From Verrucomicrobiota bacterium (GTDB lineage: Bacteria; Verrucomicrobiota; Verrucomicrobiia; Chthoniobacterales; UBA10450): a stretch of 35,244 nucleotides of DNA. Positions within the stretch are counted from its first letter, which is position 1, and every line of letters begins with the position of its first letter. Under the pieces are notes generated by a model that was not told the origin of the DNA, did no database searches, and worked only from the letters and a program-made list of their open reading frames with translations. Positions 18,419 to 27,373 of this stretch are shown one piece after another. The stretch lies in the NCBI GenBank assembly GCA_003221195.1, contig QHQO01000047.1:1-35244 (forward strand), in the 5' to 3' direction. Both the position numbers and the translations under genes were made by a program.

Positions 18419-19673
18419 GATCCTCGTTCACGGCGGTCATCCGCTTTCAGGTTCTATCAAGGTCAGCGGCTCAAAAAATTCTTCGCTGCCGATCCTGGCC
18501 GCGACGTTGCTCACTCGGGAGCCTTGCATTGTTCACGGCGTGCCAGACCTGAGCGACACGCATTATATGCTGCAAATCTTAACCCATCTGGGCGCGCAGG
18601 TGGAACGCGCCAGCGGAACCGTCAGCGTCACGGCAGAAAAGACCCACTCCGTTGCGCCTTACGATGTCGTCCGCAAAATGCGCGCTTCGGTTTGCGTGCT
18701 TGGGCCGTCATTGGGCCGTTGCAAGGAAGCGACTGTTGCTCTGCCCGGTGGTTGCGTCATTGGCGACCGGCCAATTGACTTGCATCTCAAAGGTTTCGAA
18801 GCGCTCGGCGCAGCGGTACGCGTGGAGGGCGGCGATATCAAGGTTTTTGCACCGAAATTGAGCGGAGCAGTCGTCAACATGCAGAGCAAATTCGGTCCGA
18901 CTGTCCTCGGCACCGATAACGTGATGATGGCGGCCGTACTGGCCGATGGCGTGACCGTTATTGAAGGAGCAGCCCAGGAGCCCGAGGTGGTGGACCTGGC
19001 AACGTTCCTAAACAAGATGGGCGCGAAGATCGAAGGCGCGGGAACGCGCCGGATCATCATCGAAGGAGTGCCTGCGTTGCATGGAGCCGAACACAGGGTA
19101 ATCCCGGACCGGATTGAGGCTGGAACATTTCTGGTGGCGGGTGCAATTGCGGGAAAGGGAGTCACTGTCAAGCGGCTCGAACCGGAGCATGTTCGCGCAA
19201 CCACGGATGCGCTGGCGAGTTGCGGCTATCACATCGATATCGGCGACCATGAGATTTCGATTTTTCCGAATGGCGCCGCGAGCGCGCTGGAGCTGACAAC
19301 AGCGCCATATCCCGGTTTCCCCACTGATATGCAGGCCCAGATGTGTGCGCTACTCTCCATTAGCAATGGCATCAGTTGCGTAACCGAAAACGTTTTTCCG
19401 CAGCGTTATATGCATGTGGCGGAGCTAAAACGCATGGGCGCGCAGGTGCAATTGGAGGGAGCTACTGCAGTGATCGATGGTGTCGATTGTCTTCTCGGGG
19501 CACCGGTGATGGCCAGTGACTTACGCGCGTCGGCTGCGTTGGTGCTTGCAGGACTAAAGGCAGACGGAATTACCGAAGTAAGCCGCGTCTACCACATCGA
19601 CCGCGGATACGAGCATCTCGATGAAAAATTGAGCGAACTCGGCGCACACATCGAGCGGGCAAAAGCAGCGTAG
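18411..19673 (+). CDS. murA: UDP-N-acetylglucosamine 1-carboxyvinyltransferase
   Basis: [35 protein letters not shown]...[22 protein letters not shown]...[14 protein letters not shown]...[26 protein letters not shown] at 18411 overlaps the prmC stop. Confidence 0.96.
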   Translation: [420 protein letters not shown]

Positions 19674-19741
19674 TCCAATCTTTTTTCTTGCTCTCGTGTC
19701 GGCCAGGGGGGAGTCGTTGTGATACGCAACGAAAGAATAAT

Positions 19742-20104
19742 ATGGATCAAACACCTCCATCAACTTCATCCGATGTCCGAACGTGGTGTGTTCTCTGCCA
19801 CGCCGCCGCATTACTCGGATTGTTTTTTCATTTCCTGGGCCACATCTTGGGACCGCTTATCGTTTGGCTCATGAAACGTGGCGATTCTCCCGAGATCGAC
19901 GCCTACGGAAAAGAATCTCTCAATTTCCAAATCTCGATGCTGGTCTATGACGCCATCGCCGCGATTCTTTGCATCGTGCTCATAGGCGTTCCGATTTTGA
20001 TCGCGCTCTGGGTGTTGAATACGGTACTTGTCATCATCGCATCAGTGAAAGCCGGCCAGGGAGAGTTCTATCGCTACCCATTTACGATTCGGTTGATCAA
20101 TTGA
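19742..20104 (+). CDS. DUF4870-like membrane protein
   Basis: CVLCHAAALLGLFFHFLGHILGPLIVWLMKRGDSPEIDAYGKESLNFQISMLVYDAIAAIL matches the DUF4870 pattern. Confidence 0.85.
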   Translation: MDQTPPSTSSDVRTWCVLCHAAALLGLFFHFLGHILGPLIVWLMKRGDSPEIDAYGKESLNFQISMLVYDAIAAILCIVLIGVPILIALWVLNTVLVIIASVKAGQGEFYRYPFTIRLIN

Positions 20105-21056
20105 TTAGTCTTTCACGTCGACCGGTTCTCATCAATCGGCGCAACGTCTTTAGATTGATCACATCTTCTCGTAAGTCTTTGCCCTTTGGCGTTTCCAACA
20201 CTTTCGGGATTTTGCGGAACCGGCGCTCGCCCATGATGAAGCGGAAAGCGGGAAGCCCGATTCTGCCCCTGCCGATATGTTCATGTCGATCGACCCGCGA
20301 ACCGCAGGCAGTTTTGGAATCGTTTAGATGGATTCCCACGAGACGATCCAAGCCAACCACGCGACCGAATTCGCGGAATGTCTTCCGAACCGAGGCTTCG
20401 GTGCCGATGTCATAACCGGAAGCGAAAACATGCGCGGTATCGAGGCAGACACACAATCGCTCTGGTTCACACACGCGGCTGATAATGTACGCAAGGTGCT
20501 CGAATTCGTTCCCCAGGCATGAGCCCTGGCCAGCGGTCGTTTCGAGCGCGATCCGTGTTTTGATTTTCGGAAGACCGGAAAACACGCAATCAATCGATTC
20601 CACAACTTTTTCGAGTCCCGCTTCTTCACCCGCACCGAGGTGCGCACCGGGGTGCAACACCAAGAATGGGAGTTCCAGCTGATCGGCGCGAACTAATTCT
20701 TCCGACAGCGAACGGATCGAATTTGCGTGAAACTGCCCGTTCGTAGCGGCGAGATTGATGAGATAATTGGCATGGGCGAAGATCGATAATAATTCGCTGC
20801 GTTGCTGATGTTCCAAGAAGGTCCGGATTTCGTCGCGGGTAAGCGGACGGGAGAACCACTGCATGTTGTTCTTCACGAATATTTGCATGGCGGTACAGCC
20901 GATCGAGCGCGCGCGCCCAATCGCCATGTTCACGCCACCGGCAATCGACATGTGCGCGCCAATGAGGATTGGATGAATCGGCGATTCGGCGAGTGGGCGA
21001 ATCGGCGAAGGCCCCGTTTCGCCGCTTCTCCGTTTCGCCGTTTCGTTTCTTTTCAC
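20097..21056 (-). CDS. nfo: Deoxyribonuclease IV (AP endonuclease, Nfo); start uncertain
   Basis: ILIGAHMSIAGGVNMAIGRARSIGCTAMQIFVKNNMQWFSRPL...FLVLHPGAHLGAGEEAGLE...CVCLDTAHVFASGYDI...GIHLNDSKTACGSRVDRHEHIGRGRIG. GTG at 21056 overlaps the upstream gene's TAG; ORF track starts at 21086. Confidence 0.92.
   Translation of the reverse strand: MKRNETAKRRSGETGPSPIRPLAESPIHPILIGAHMSIAGGVNMAIGRARSIGCTAMQIFVKNNMQWFSRPLTRDEIRTFLEHQQRSELLSIFAHANYLINLAATNGQFHANSIRSLSEELVRADQLELPFLVLHPGAHLGAGEEAGLEKVVESIDCVFSGLPKIKTRIALETTAGQGSCLGNEFEHLAYIISRVCEPERLCVCLDTAHVFASGYDIGTEASVRKTFREFGRVVGLDRLVGIHLNDSKTACGSRVDRHEHIGRGRIGLPAFRFIMGERRFRKIPKVLETPKGKDLREDVINLKTLRRLMRTGRRERLIN
20985..21052. repeat. Short-word quasi-repeat (GGCGAATCGGCGA / TCGCCGTTTCG) inside the nfo 5' end
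   Basis: gcgattcggcgagtgggcgaatcggcgaaggccccgtttcgccgcttctccgtttcgccgtttcg. Confidence 0.6.
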
Positions 21057-23452
21057 TATTGGGTCTTCAAAACGGCTGGGCGCCAATCAGGCTTCTTCAG
21101 GCTCCCGGTGCCGGCGTATTCCAAAAGTTTATACACGGGTGTGAGCAGCACGCCGGGTCCCTTCATGTTGAGCCGCAGACTGAAATCGAGCTTATCATCG
21201 AGAAAATGGACATCGCCATGACCCAGCATGCTAAAGAGGGTGCCGTCTGCGTCGAAATCGTCGGTATGAATGGTTCCCTCATCGATCTTGAAGTCTGCAC
21301 TCGCTTTGTGCGCGATGCTGTATCCGCTGCCGGGAAGAATCCGGTTCAGAATTCCTGAGAGCGGCCCGAAAATAGGTATGGCGAAGACATCGCCGTTGGT
21401 GACTTCGACTTTTCCGCGGCCCCGCATGGTGCGCGGATCGCTGCCCAGCCCGGTAAAATCGTACGTGCCGCTTAACAGGCCGAGCGCTGTCTTGTAGTTG
21501 TAGTACAAGTTAGTCAGCAGCGGGAAATTGATCTGGCTTACCGAAATATTTGCCCGGTAACGCGGATCATTTCTCGCCAGTGAAATGTCGGCGTTTCCGC
21601 GCAATGTGCCCGCGAGAAGCGCGCCACGGAGATCGATGATTTGCAATCGGTCGTTGGTGAATAGCAGTCGCGCGGAGATCCGATCAAAGGGCAATGTTTT
21701 CCCAAGAAAGACATAATCCATTCCGTTCGCGCCCTCTACTTTGATCTCCAGACGCGTATTCTTGCCGCCGCGAAATTGATACAAACCGTTCGCAGTGACG
21801 GAGGGCGGCCGCCGAAATTTATATGGCGCCACTGTGTTCGAAACTTTTGGATCAATCCAGAAAATGACCTCGGCAGGATTCAATGAACTTTTAATATTTG
21901 AGATGCGCACCTCGTGTTTTTTAAAGTCGTAGATGAAACTGCCCGTTCCAGTGCCTTCATTGCGCGCGACGTGTAAATCCTCACAGGCAAGCGCACCGTC
22001 GGCGAAATGGATTTTAGTATCTGCACTGTTCATCCATGTGCCGCGGAACCGGGTTCGACCCAAAATGAGGGTCCCATCCCCTTTCCAGGTTCCGGGATTG
22101 TGGTCCTGGCCCCGGATCGAGAGGCGAATGACAGGTGGACGTTGCCATTCCCACTGCCGTAGAAATTCATTCAGTTCCGGGGGAGCGATCGTACGTAGCG
22201 GCTCCGGGACTATTGTGCTCACGATGTTCAAGCGAAAATCCGCGGGTGCTTCAAAAAGGTCAGCCCGGACCTGGCCCGTCTGATGTCGCAGACGCAGGTC
22301 TCTGATCAATGTGCGCTCGCCGTCCCACGAAAAATCAGCTGTGAGATCGGAAAACGGAACTTTCTTGTACGTGAACTGTCCAAAAGCAACGTGTCCGATA
22401 ATAGTTGGCTTGAAGCGATCTGATCCAAATTTTACGGAGCCGGAAATCTCGACCGCGGGCGGCGCTTGAAATTCAACGCTGACAAATGGCTCGCCCAGTC
22501 CGAACGCATCGAGAAAAGCTTTCAAATCCAGACTGCTGCGGGTTTGGAAACTCGCGCTGCTGCCTTGCACATTCCAATTCACGCGCCCGGCAAAACTGCC
22601 CATGTCATCGCTCCATTCGCAATGAGCGATGGTCAGCTGTTGATTGTTCCATTCTGCAACTGCGGAGAGGTCTCTCATTTCGTAGTTGCCCCGTTGCAGT
22701 CGATCGCCTCGAAGGGTTGCCTCGACATGTGCCTTCTCGAGCTCAGCGACGTCCCCGCTAAATTTTATCTGTAGTGAGGGACGCGTAGCGGGAAACCTGA
22801 ACTTTTGCAGTTCGTTCACCGCGCGTTGCGCAATCAACAATCGGCTTTGCCATTCTTCGGCTGAAAGCGCAGCCGACGGTTGATAATTCTCGCGCTTGAT
22901 TAGCTGTCCAGTGGCCGAAATTCGAATCCCGCAAAAGATCCCCTCCGCCTGACTGACGTAAATTTGTTCTGGCGGAAAATAAACATGGGCGCGCAAATTG
23001 GTCAGCGCAGCTCTGTCGCCTTTTTCATCCGCCGTCTTGAATGGAAGAATAATTTGCGCATCCCGCACGTCGAGTGCGTTGAGAAATGGCTCATGATGGA
23101 TGAGCGCCGCGTAATTGATATCGAGCGAGACCTCGCTAATCAGAGCCAGAATGTTCTCGTGATTCTTGTAATCAAAAATCCGTACATTTTTTGCGATGAG
23201 ACCGCGAAACGGATCCAGCGTCAGGCGCCCGATGTTGGCTTCGACTCCGTGCTTGCGCAATTCCTCCACTACCCGGTCGCGCCATTGACGGCCAAAGCCT
23301 CTCTTGGCGAGGTAATATCCTCCGCCGCCAACCCCAAGAATTACGCCAAGAATCACGAGGCGCATGAAGGTCACGACGATTCGATGTGTCCAAGTTGGTT
23401 TTCGACGCTGTCGAGGCGGCCGAAGCTGCGGGGCTTCGAGGACGGGCGGCAT
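21056..23452 (-). CDS. Large AsmA-like / DUF3971-like membrane-anchored protein
   Basis: N-terminal TM (VVTFMRLVILGVILGVGGGGYYLAKRGF), extended beta-rich body, C-terminal RGRGKVEVTNGDVFAIPIFGPLSGILNRILPGSGYSIAHKASADFKIDEGTIHTDDF typical of AsmA-like C-terminal regions. Confidence 0.75.
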   Translation of the reverse strand: MPPVLEAPQLRPPRQRRKPTWTHRIVVTFMRLVILGVILGVGGGGYYLAKRGFGRQWRDRVVEELRKHGVEANIGRLTLDPFRGLIAKNVRIFDYKNHENILALISEVSLDINYAALIHHEPFLNALDVRDAQIILPFKTADEKGDRAALTNLRAHVYFPPEQIYVSQAEGIFCGIRISATGQLIKRENYQPSAALSAEEWQSRLLIAQRAVNELQKFRFPATRPSLQIKFSGDVAELEKAHVEATLRGDRLQRGNYEMRDLSAVAEWNNQQLTIAHCEWSDDMGSFAGRVNWNVQGSSASFQTRSSLDLKAFLDAFGLGEPFVSVEFQAPPAVEISGSVKFGSDRFKPTIIGHVAFGQFTYKKVPFSDLTADFSWDGERTLIRDLRLRHQTGQVRADLFEAPADFRLNIVSTIVPEPLRTIAPPELNEFLRQWEWQRPPVIRLSIRGQDHNPGTWKGDGTLILGRTRFRGTWMNSADTKIHFADGALACEDLHVARNEGTGTGSFIYDFKKHEVRISNIKSSLNPAEVIFWIDPKVSNTVAPYKFRRPPSVTANGLYQFRGGKNTRLEIKVEGANGMDYVFLGKTLPFDRISARLLFTNDRLQIIDLRGALLAGTLRGNADISLARNDPRYRANISVSQINFPLLTNLYYNYKTALGLLSGTYDFTGLGSDPRTMRGRGKVEVTNGDVFAIPIFGPLSGILNRILPGSGYSIAHKASADFKIDEGTIHTDDFDADGTLFSMLGHGDVHFLDDKLDFSLRLNMKGPGVLLTPVYKLLEYAGTGSLKKPDWRPAVLKTQ

Positions 23453-23465
23453 AGTCTTGGCAGTC

Positions 23466-23528
23466 GTTAAGTCGTTGCGTCGAAGCGATGGGTCAATGTA
23501 GCGTTCTAACAGTTCAACGCTTCAACGT
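23466..23528. repeat. Short-word quasi-repeat (CGTTRAGTCGTTG / GTTCAACGCTTCAACG)
   Basis: gttaagtcgttgcgtcgaagcg ... gcgttctaacagttcaacgcttcaacg. Confidence 0.4.
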
Positions 23529-23958
23529 GATTTCAATCTCCGATCTCCCTGCTCTTAACGCGTCGTTTAATTTGTTCAGCACAGTCTTCATTTCAATGGG
23601 CTGGTACTTCATCCGGCGTGGCGCGTGGCGCCGCCACATGGCGTGCATGATCACGGCCGTGGTTTCCTCGGCTTGTTTTCTAACGGGCTACATCATTTAT
23701 CACGCGAACGTCGGCGAAAAATCTTCGGGATACACCGGATGGATTGCCGCTATTTATTTTCCGATGCTGGCTACGCATGTCCTGCTTGCTTTTGTGACGC
23801 TGCCTCTGGTGGTTATTACCCTGATCCAGGTGTTTCGTCGCCGCTGGGATCGCCACAAGCGAATCGCGCGTTGGACGGTCCCGATCTGGCTCTATGTGTC
23901 AGCCACAGGCGTGCTTGTGTATTTAATGCTCTACAAATGGTTTCCTCCGGGTACCTGA
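23488..23958 (+). CDS. DUF420-family membrane protein
   Basis: FISMGWYFIRRGAWRRHMACMITAVVSSACFLTGYIIYHA...YFPMLATHVLLAFVTLPLVVITL...RWDRHKRIARWTVPIWLYVSATGVLVYLMLY. Exact start not certain. Confidence 0.88.
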   Translation: MGQCSVLTVQRFNVISISDLPALNASFNLFSTVFISMGWYFIRRGAWRRHMACMITAVVSSACFLTGYIIYHANVGEKSSGYTGWIAAIYFPMLATHVLLAFVTLPLVVITLIQVFRRRWDRHKRIARWTVPIWLYVSATGVLVYLMLYKWFPPGT

Positions 23959-24025
23959 CACCAAATCTTGCACTTGGCCATTAGTTGATGTTTGATCACA
24001 CGGTGCCGCGAATGCGACAAGATTT

Positions 24026-24484
24026 ATGGTGACAATTGCCACGTTCAATGATCCGGCCAAGGCGAGGCAACTAAAACGGCGCTTCCACGATGCAGGGTTA
24101 CGGGTCGATGTTCACAACGAGGCGCCGTTGCAGCAGGTTGGCTTCATGTCGCGCCCGCTGGCGAATGCGAAAGTAATGGTGGAAGACACCGATTTCGAAA
24201 AGGCCCAAAACATGATGGTCGAGTGGGAGGCGACGGATCCCGATATCTCCGCGGCCCTTGTCCGTTGCCCGCAATGCAGCTCTTCGAATATTGAATATCC
24301 ACAGATGACTCGAAAATTCATGACTCCTGCGCTGGTTGGCCTGCTTTGCGCGATCAAAATCATTCCCAAGGAGTTTTATTGCCAGGATTGCCATTTTACC
24401 TGGAGCAATCGGGAAGAGCGCACGATTGGACGCCTCTGGCATCGCTTCTTTCCAGGGAGTGAATCTGGGACCGGTGCCTCGTAG
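24026..24484 (+). CDS. DUF2007-like protein with C-terminal zinc-ribbon-like CxxC pair
   Basis: MVTIATFNDPAKARQLKRRFHDAGLRVDVHNE...VMVEDTDFEKAQNMM; CPQCSSSNIEYPQM...YCQDCHFTW. Confidence 0.72.
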   Translation: MVTIATFNDPAKARQLKRRFHDAGLRVDVHNEAPLQQVGFMSRPLANAKVMVEDTDFEKAQNMMVEWEATDPDISAALVRCPQCSSSNIEYPQMTRKFMTPALVGLLCAIKIIPKEFYCQDCHFTWSNREERTIGRLWHRFFPGSESGTGAS

Positions 24485-24621
24485 GCAGAACCGATTTCAG
24501 TGGCGGCGATTGATTCCTCGCAAACGATTCTTCTTGTGATGAATCCTGGGTTGCCTTGGCGTCTTCTGGTTCGGCCCGACTGTCGCATTCCGCTCGAAGT
24601 TTCGACGGCATTTTACCAGCC

Positions 24622-25464
24622 ATGAAGTGGCTTTTCGTCTTGTTGCTTGCGTTGGTTATTTTCGGCGGTGCGGCCTGGTTTGGTTACAACACCTTTATAA
24701 AAGAAGATATCGCAGTAAAAAAAGAGCAGCGTGGGGAAGTTACGCCAGCGCCGGTGCCAGATATTAGTCTTCCGGAGTTTCAGGCGGCGACCCAACTACG
24801 ACAGGAAGGAAAACTGACTGAAACTCGCGATGCGCTTATCGGATTTATCCAAAAATATCCCACCGGGAAACATCTCGATGAAGCGAAGGATCTCCTCGGG
24901 GAAACAAATGTTGCCATTCTCCTATCGCGTTATCCGTCTCCAGAAAAAACAGAATACCTTGTGAAATCCGGAGACGTGCTAGCCAAGATTGCGCGGAAAT
25001 TGAAGACGACTCCCGAGTTGATCATGCGCATGAACAACATGAGCGGCACCATGCTACGCATTGGCGATCATTTGCTCATCTCACACCCCGATTTCTCCAT
25101 GGTTATTCAACGGAAGGCGAACTCGGTTGTGCTCCTGAATCACGGCGCATTTTTTAAGCAATATCATGTTCGCGAAGCAAAGTTACCGGGCAAACAGCCG
25201 GCCAAAATCTCGGCAAAAGTGGCCGAAACCATGGCTTGGAAAGACGGAAAACGCGTCGGCGTCGGCAGCAAGGAGTACCTCAGCAGCACGCGATGGGTTC
25301 GGCTGGCCGGCGCGGCGGGTTATACTTTGTATTCGGTACCCGATTCTGCGCATCCGAATCTTGATCAGCCGCCGCCGCCGGTGGGTCTTGGCCTCGCGGC
25401 TTCGGACCTTGAGGAACTCAGCAGCCTTGTAAAGAACGGCATGGCTGTCACGATTACGGACTGA
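24622..25464 (+). CDS. LysM-domain protein with degenerate YkuD (L,D-transpeptidase)-like C-terminus
   Basis: MKWLFVLLLALVIFGGAAWFG TM; YLVKSGDVLAKIARKLKTTPELIMRMNNMSGTMLRIGDHLLI (LysM); GVGSKEYLSSTRWVRLAGAAGYTLYSVPD...AASDLEELSSLVKNGMAVTI. Confidence 0.75.
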   Translation: MKWLFVLLLALVIFGGAAWFGYNTFIKEDIAVKKEQRGEVTPAPVPDISLPEFQAATQLRQEGKLTETRDALIGFIQKYPTGKHLDEAKDLLGETNVAILLSRYPSPEKTEYLVKSGDVLAKIARKLKTTPELIMRMNNMSGTMLRIGDHLLISHPDFSMVIQRKANSVVLLNHGAFFKQYHVREAKLPGKQPAKISAKVAETMAWKDGKRVGVGSKEYLSSTRWVRLAGAAGYTLYSVPDSAHPNLDQPPPPVGLGLAASDLEELSSLVKNGMAVTITD

Positions 25465-25466
25465 GT

Positions 25467-25553
25467 CACAAGGTTAAAACGGATGGGGACGAACACGCTG
25501 GCACGAGTTGCTTGACCTTGTAACCTTTCTAACCTTTCACTTTTTAACTTTCC
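25467..25553. repeat. Short-word quasi-repeat (AACCTTTC / GGTTAAAA) upstream of accA
   Basis: cacaaggttaaaacgg ... gaccttgtaacctttctaacctttcactttttaactttcccc. Confidence 0.5.
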
Positions 25554-25555
25554 CC

Positions 25556-26542
25556 ATGGATTGGCAACCGCTCGATTTTGAAAAACCGATCTTCGAACTG
25601 GAACGGCGTTTACAGGACTTAAAGAATCACTCCAACGCGCACGATGTCGACCTTGATTCCGCTGTTAAGGCCCTTGAGGGAAAACTTCGTGAAACACGAC
25701 GGGAAATTTATGGCAAGCTCACTGCGTGGCAGCGGGTGCAAATCGCGCGGCACACGCAGCGGCCCTTCGCCATGGACTACATCGAACGGTGCTTTACGAA
25801 TTGGATTGAGCTGCATGGAGATCGCCGCTTTGCCGACGATCGAGCCATGCCTTGCGGCCTGGCCACACTTGGCACGCAACGTTGTGTCATCATCACCCAT
25901 CAAAAGGGCCGCAACACAAAAGAAAATGTGATGCGCAATTTCGGTTGCGCCCATCCTGAAGGTTATCGCAAAGCGCTGCGATTAATGCGACTTGCTGAAA
26001 AATTTCGCGTGCCGGTCATTTCATTGATCGACACGCCAGGCGCTTTTCCCGGGATCGGATCCGAGGAACGTCATATTTCAGAAGCAATTGCAGTAAATCT
26101 CTTCGAAATGATGAGGCTTCGCGTGCCAATCGTTGCCGCGGTCATTGGCGAGGGTGGCTCAGGGGGCGCGCTGGGGATTGGCGTGGCGGACCATGTAATG
26201 ATTCTGGAAAACGCGTATTATTCCGTGATCAGCCCCGAAGCCTGTTCCGCGATTTTGTGGAGAGACCGCCGGCACGCCGCTGAAGCAGCCGAGGCGCTCA
26301 AATTGACCGCGCAGGATTTGTTGAAACTGGAGGTAGTGGACCAAATCATTTCTGAACCGGTAGGCGGCGCGCATCGAGACTATGATTCTGTTGCGGTCAA
26401 TCTTGGCGCGGCACTGCGCCGGGCGCTGGAGGAGATTTCTAAAATTCCAGCCGACGAACTGCTGGAAAAACGATATCGAAAGTTTCGCCGCCTGGGTATC
26501 TTTTCCGAAAGCAAAACCGTCACCGCCTCGCCTCGCTCTTAA
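25556..26542 (+). CDS. accA: Acetyl-CoA carboxylase carboxyltransferase subunit alpha
   Basis: MDWQPLDFEKPIFELERRLQDL...HTQRPFAMDYIERCFTNWIELHGDRRFADD...GCAHPEGYRKALRLMRLAEKFRVPVISLIDTPGAFPGIGSEERHISEAIAVNL...VISPEACSAILWRD. Confidence 0.97.
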   Translation: MDWQPLDFEKPIFELERRLQDLKNHSNAHDVDLDSAVKALEGKLRETRREIYGKLTAWQRVQIARHTQRPFAMDYIERCFTNWIELHGDRRFADDRAMPCGLATLGTQRCVIITHQKGRNTKENVMRNFGCAHPEGYRKALRLMRLAEKFRVPVISLIDTPGAFPGIGSEERHISEAIAVNLFEMMRLRVPIVAAVIGEGGSGGALGIGVADHVMILENAYYSVISPEACSAILWRDRRHAAEAAEALKLTAQDLLKLEVVDQIISEPVGGAHRDYDSVAVNLGAALRRALEEISKIPADELLEKRYRKFRRLGIFSESKTVTASPRS

Positions 26543-26547
26543 TTCTG

Positions 26548-27351
26548 ATGTTTGGGACTTGGGGTAAATTAGCGGGTGTTTGGCTCAGTGCGCTTGCTGC
26601 TGTCGCCTTACCGCGGGGCAGCGCGGCGGCCGTAGAGTTCCGTTTCGATCGCGACACCTTCGCGTTTCAAAACGCCACCGTGCTGAAATACCACGACGGG
26701 ATTTCGTTTTTCCGACCGAAGTCGGAAGTGAGTGATCCTGCCAATAGCTATACTCGCCGCTGCTTCGTCATGACCCGCACGGCGATGCAGTTCCGCAAAT
26801 TCGCCCGTTTCAATACACACGGCGTTCCATTAAACGATCAGGAACTCGCACGGCGCATTCGTGCTGTCGCGCGCCGGAAGCCTTGGCTCGAAGTATTGCC
26901 GGAAAATCAGCGAATCGTCTTCCCAAGCTACCCGAATCTACGTGAGATAAGCAAATCCCACACTCAAGTCTTCGAGAACAATATCGGCAGCGGCTTCATG
27001 AGTTATTTTCGGCCGAGCAATATCCGCATGGTCTTCCTGGACAGTAAAGGATATCAGGAGAAAACGCACCAGAACCTCGATGCCTCCCTCGCGCGTGGTG
27101 ACACGTTCGTGGCTTTTCTTACCACTTATCCAAAAATGAGTATAAACCACGCGGTGCTCATTTATGGCCGGAAAAAAAGTCGCCCCGGAGACGAACTCGA
27201 ACATTATTTGGTTTATGATCCAAACCATGCCGAAGCGCCGCGTGAGCTAACATGGTCGCCTCGCGAATGTGCCTTTGCTTATCAGAAAGACATAGACTTC
27301 ATCGGTGGATTCGTTCGGGTTTACCAGGCTTACGACAAGCCGTTGCAGTGA
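26548..27351 (+). CDS. Secreted protein of unknown function, tandem paralog 1; possible papain-like fold
   Basis: Signal peptide; TRRCFVMTRTAMQFRKFARF, SINHAVLIYGRK, HYLVYDPNHAEAPRELTWS, AYQKDIDFIGGFVRVYQAY; aligns end to end with 27374..28180. Confidence 0.85.
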   Translation: MFGTWGKLAGVWLSALAAVALPRGSAAAVEFRFDRDTFAFQNATVLKYHDGISFFRPKSEVSDPANSYTRRCFVMTRTAMQFRKFARFNTHGVPLNDQELARRIRAVARRKPWLEVLPENQRIVFPSYPNLREISKSHTQVFENNIGSGFMSYFRPSNIRMVFLDSKGYQEKTHQNLDASLARGDTFVAFLTTYPKMSINHAVLIYGRKKSRPGDELEHYLVYDPNHAEAPRELTWSPRECAFAYQKDIDFIGGFVRVYQAYDKPLQ

Positions 27352-27373
27352 AAACGATGGACGCGTTCTTGAT

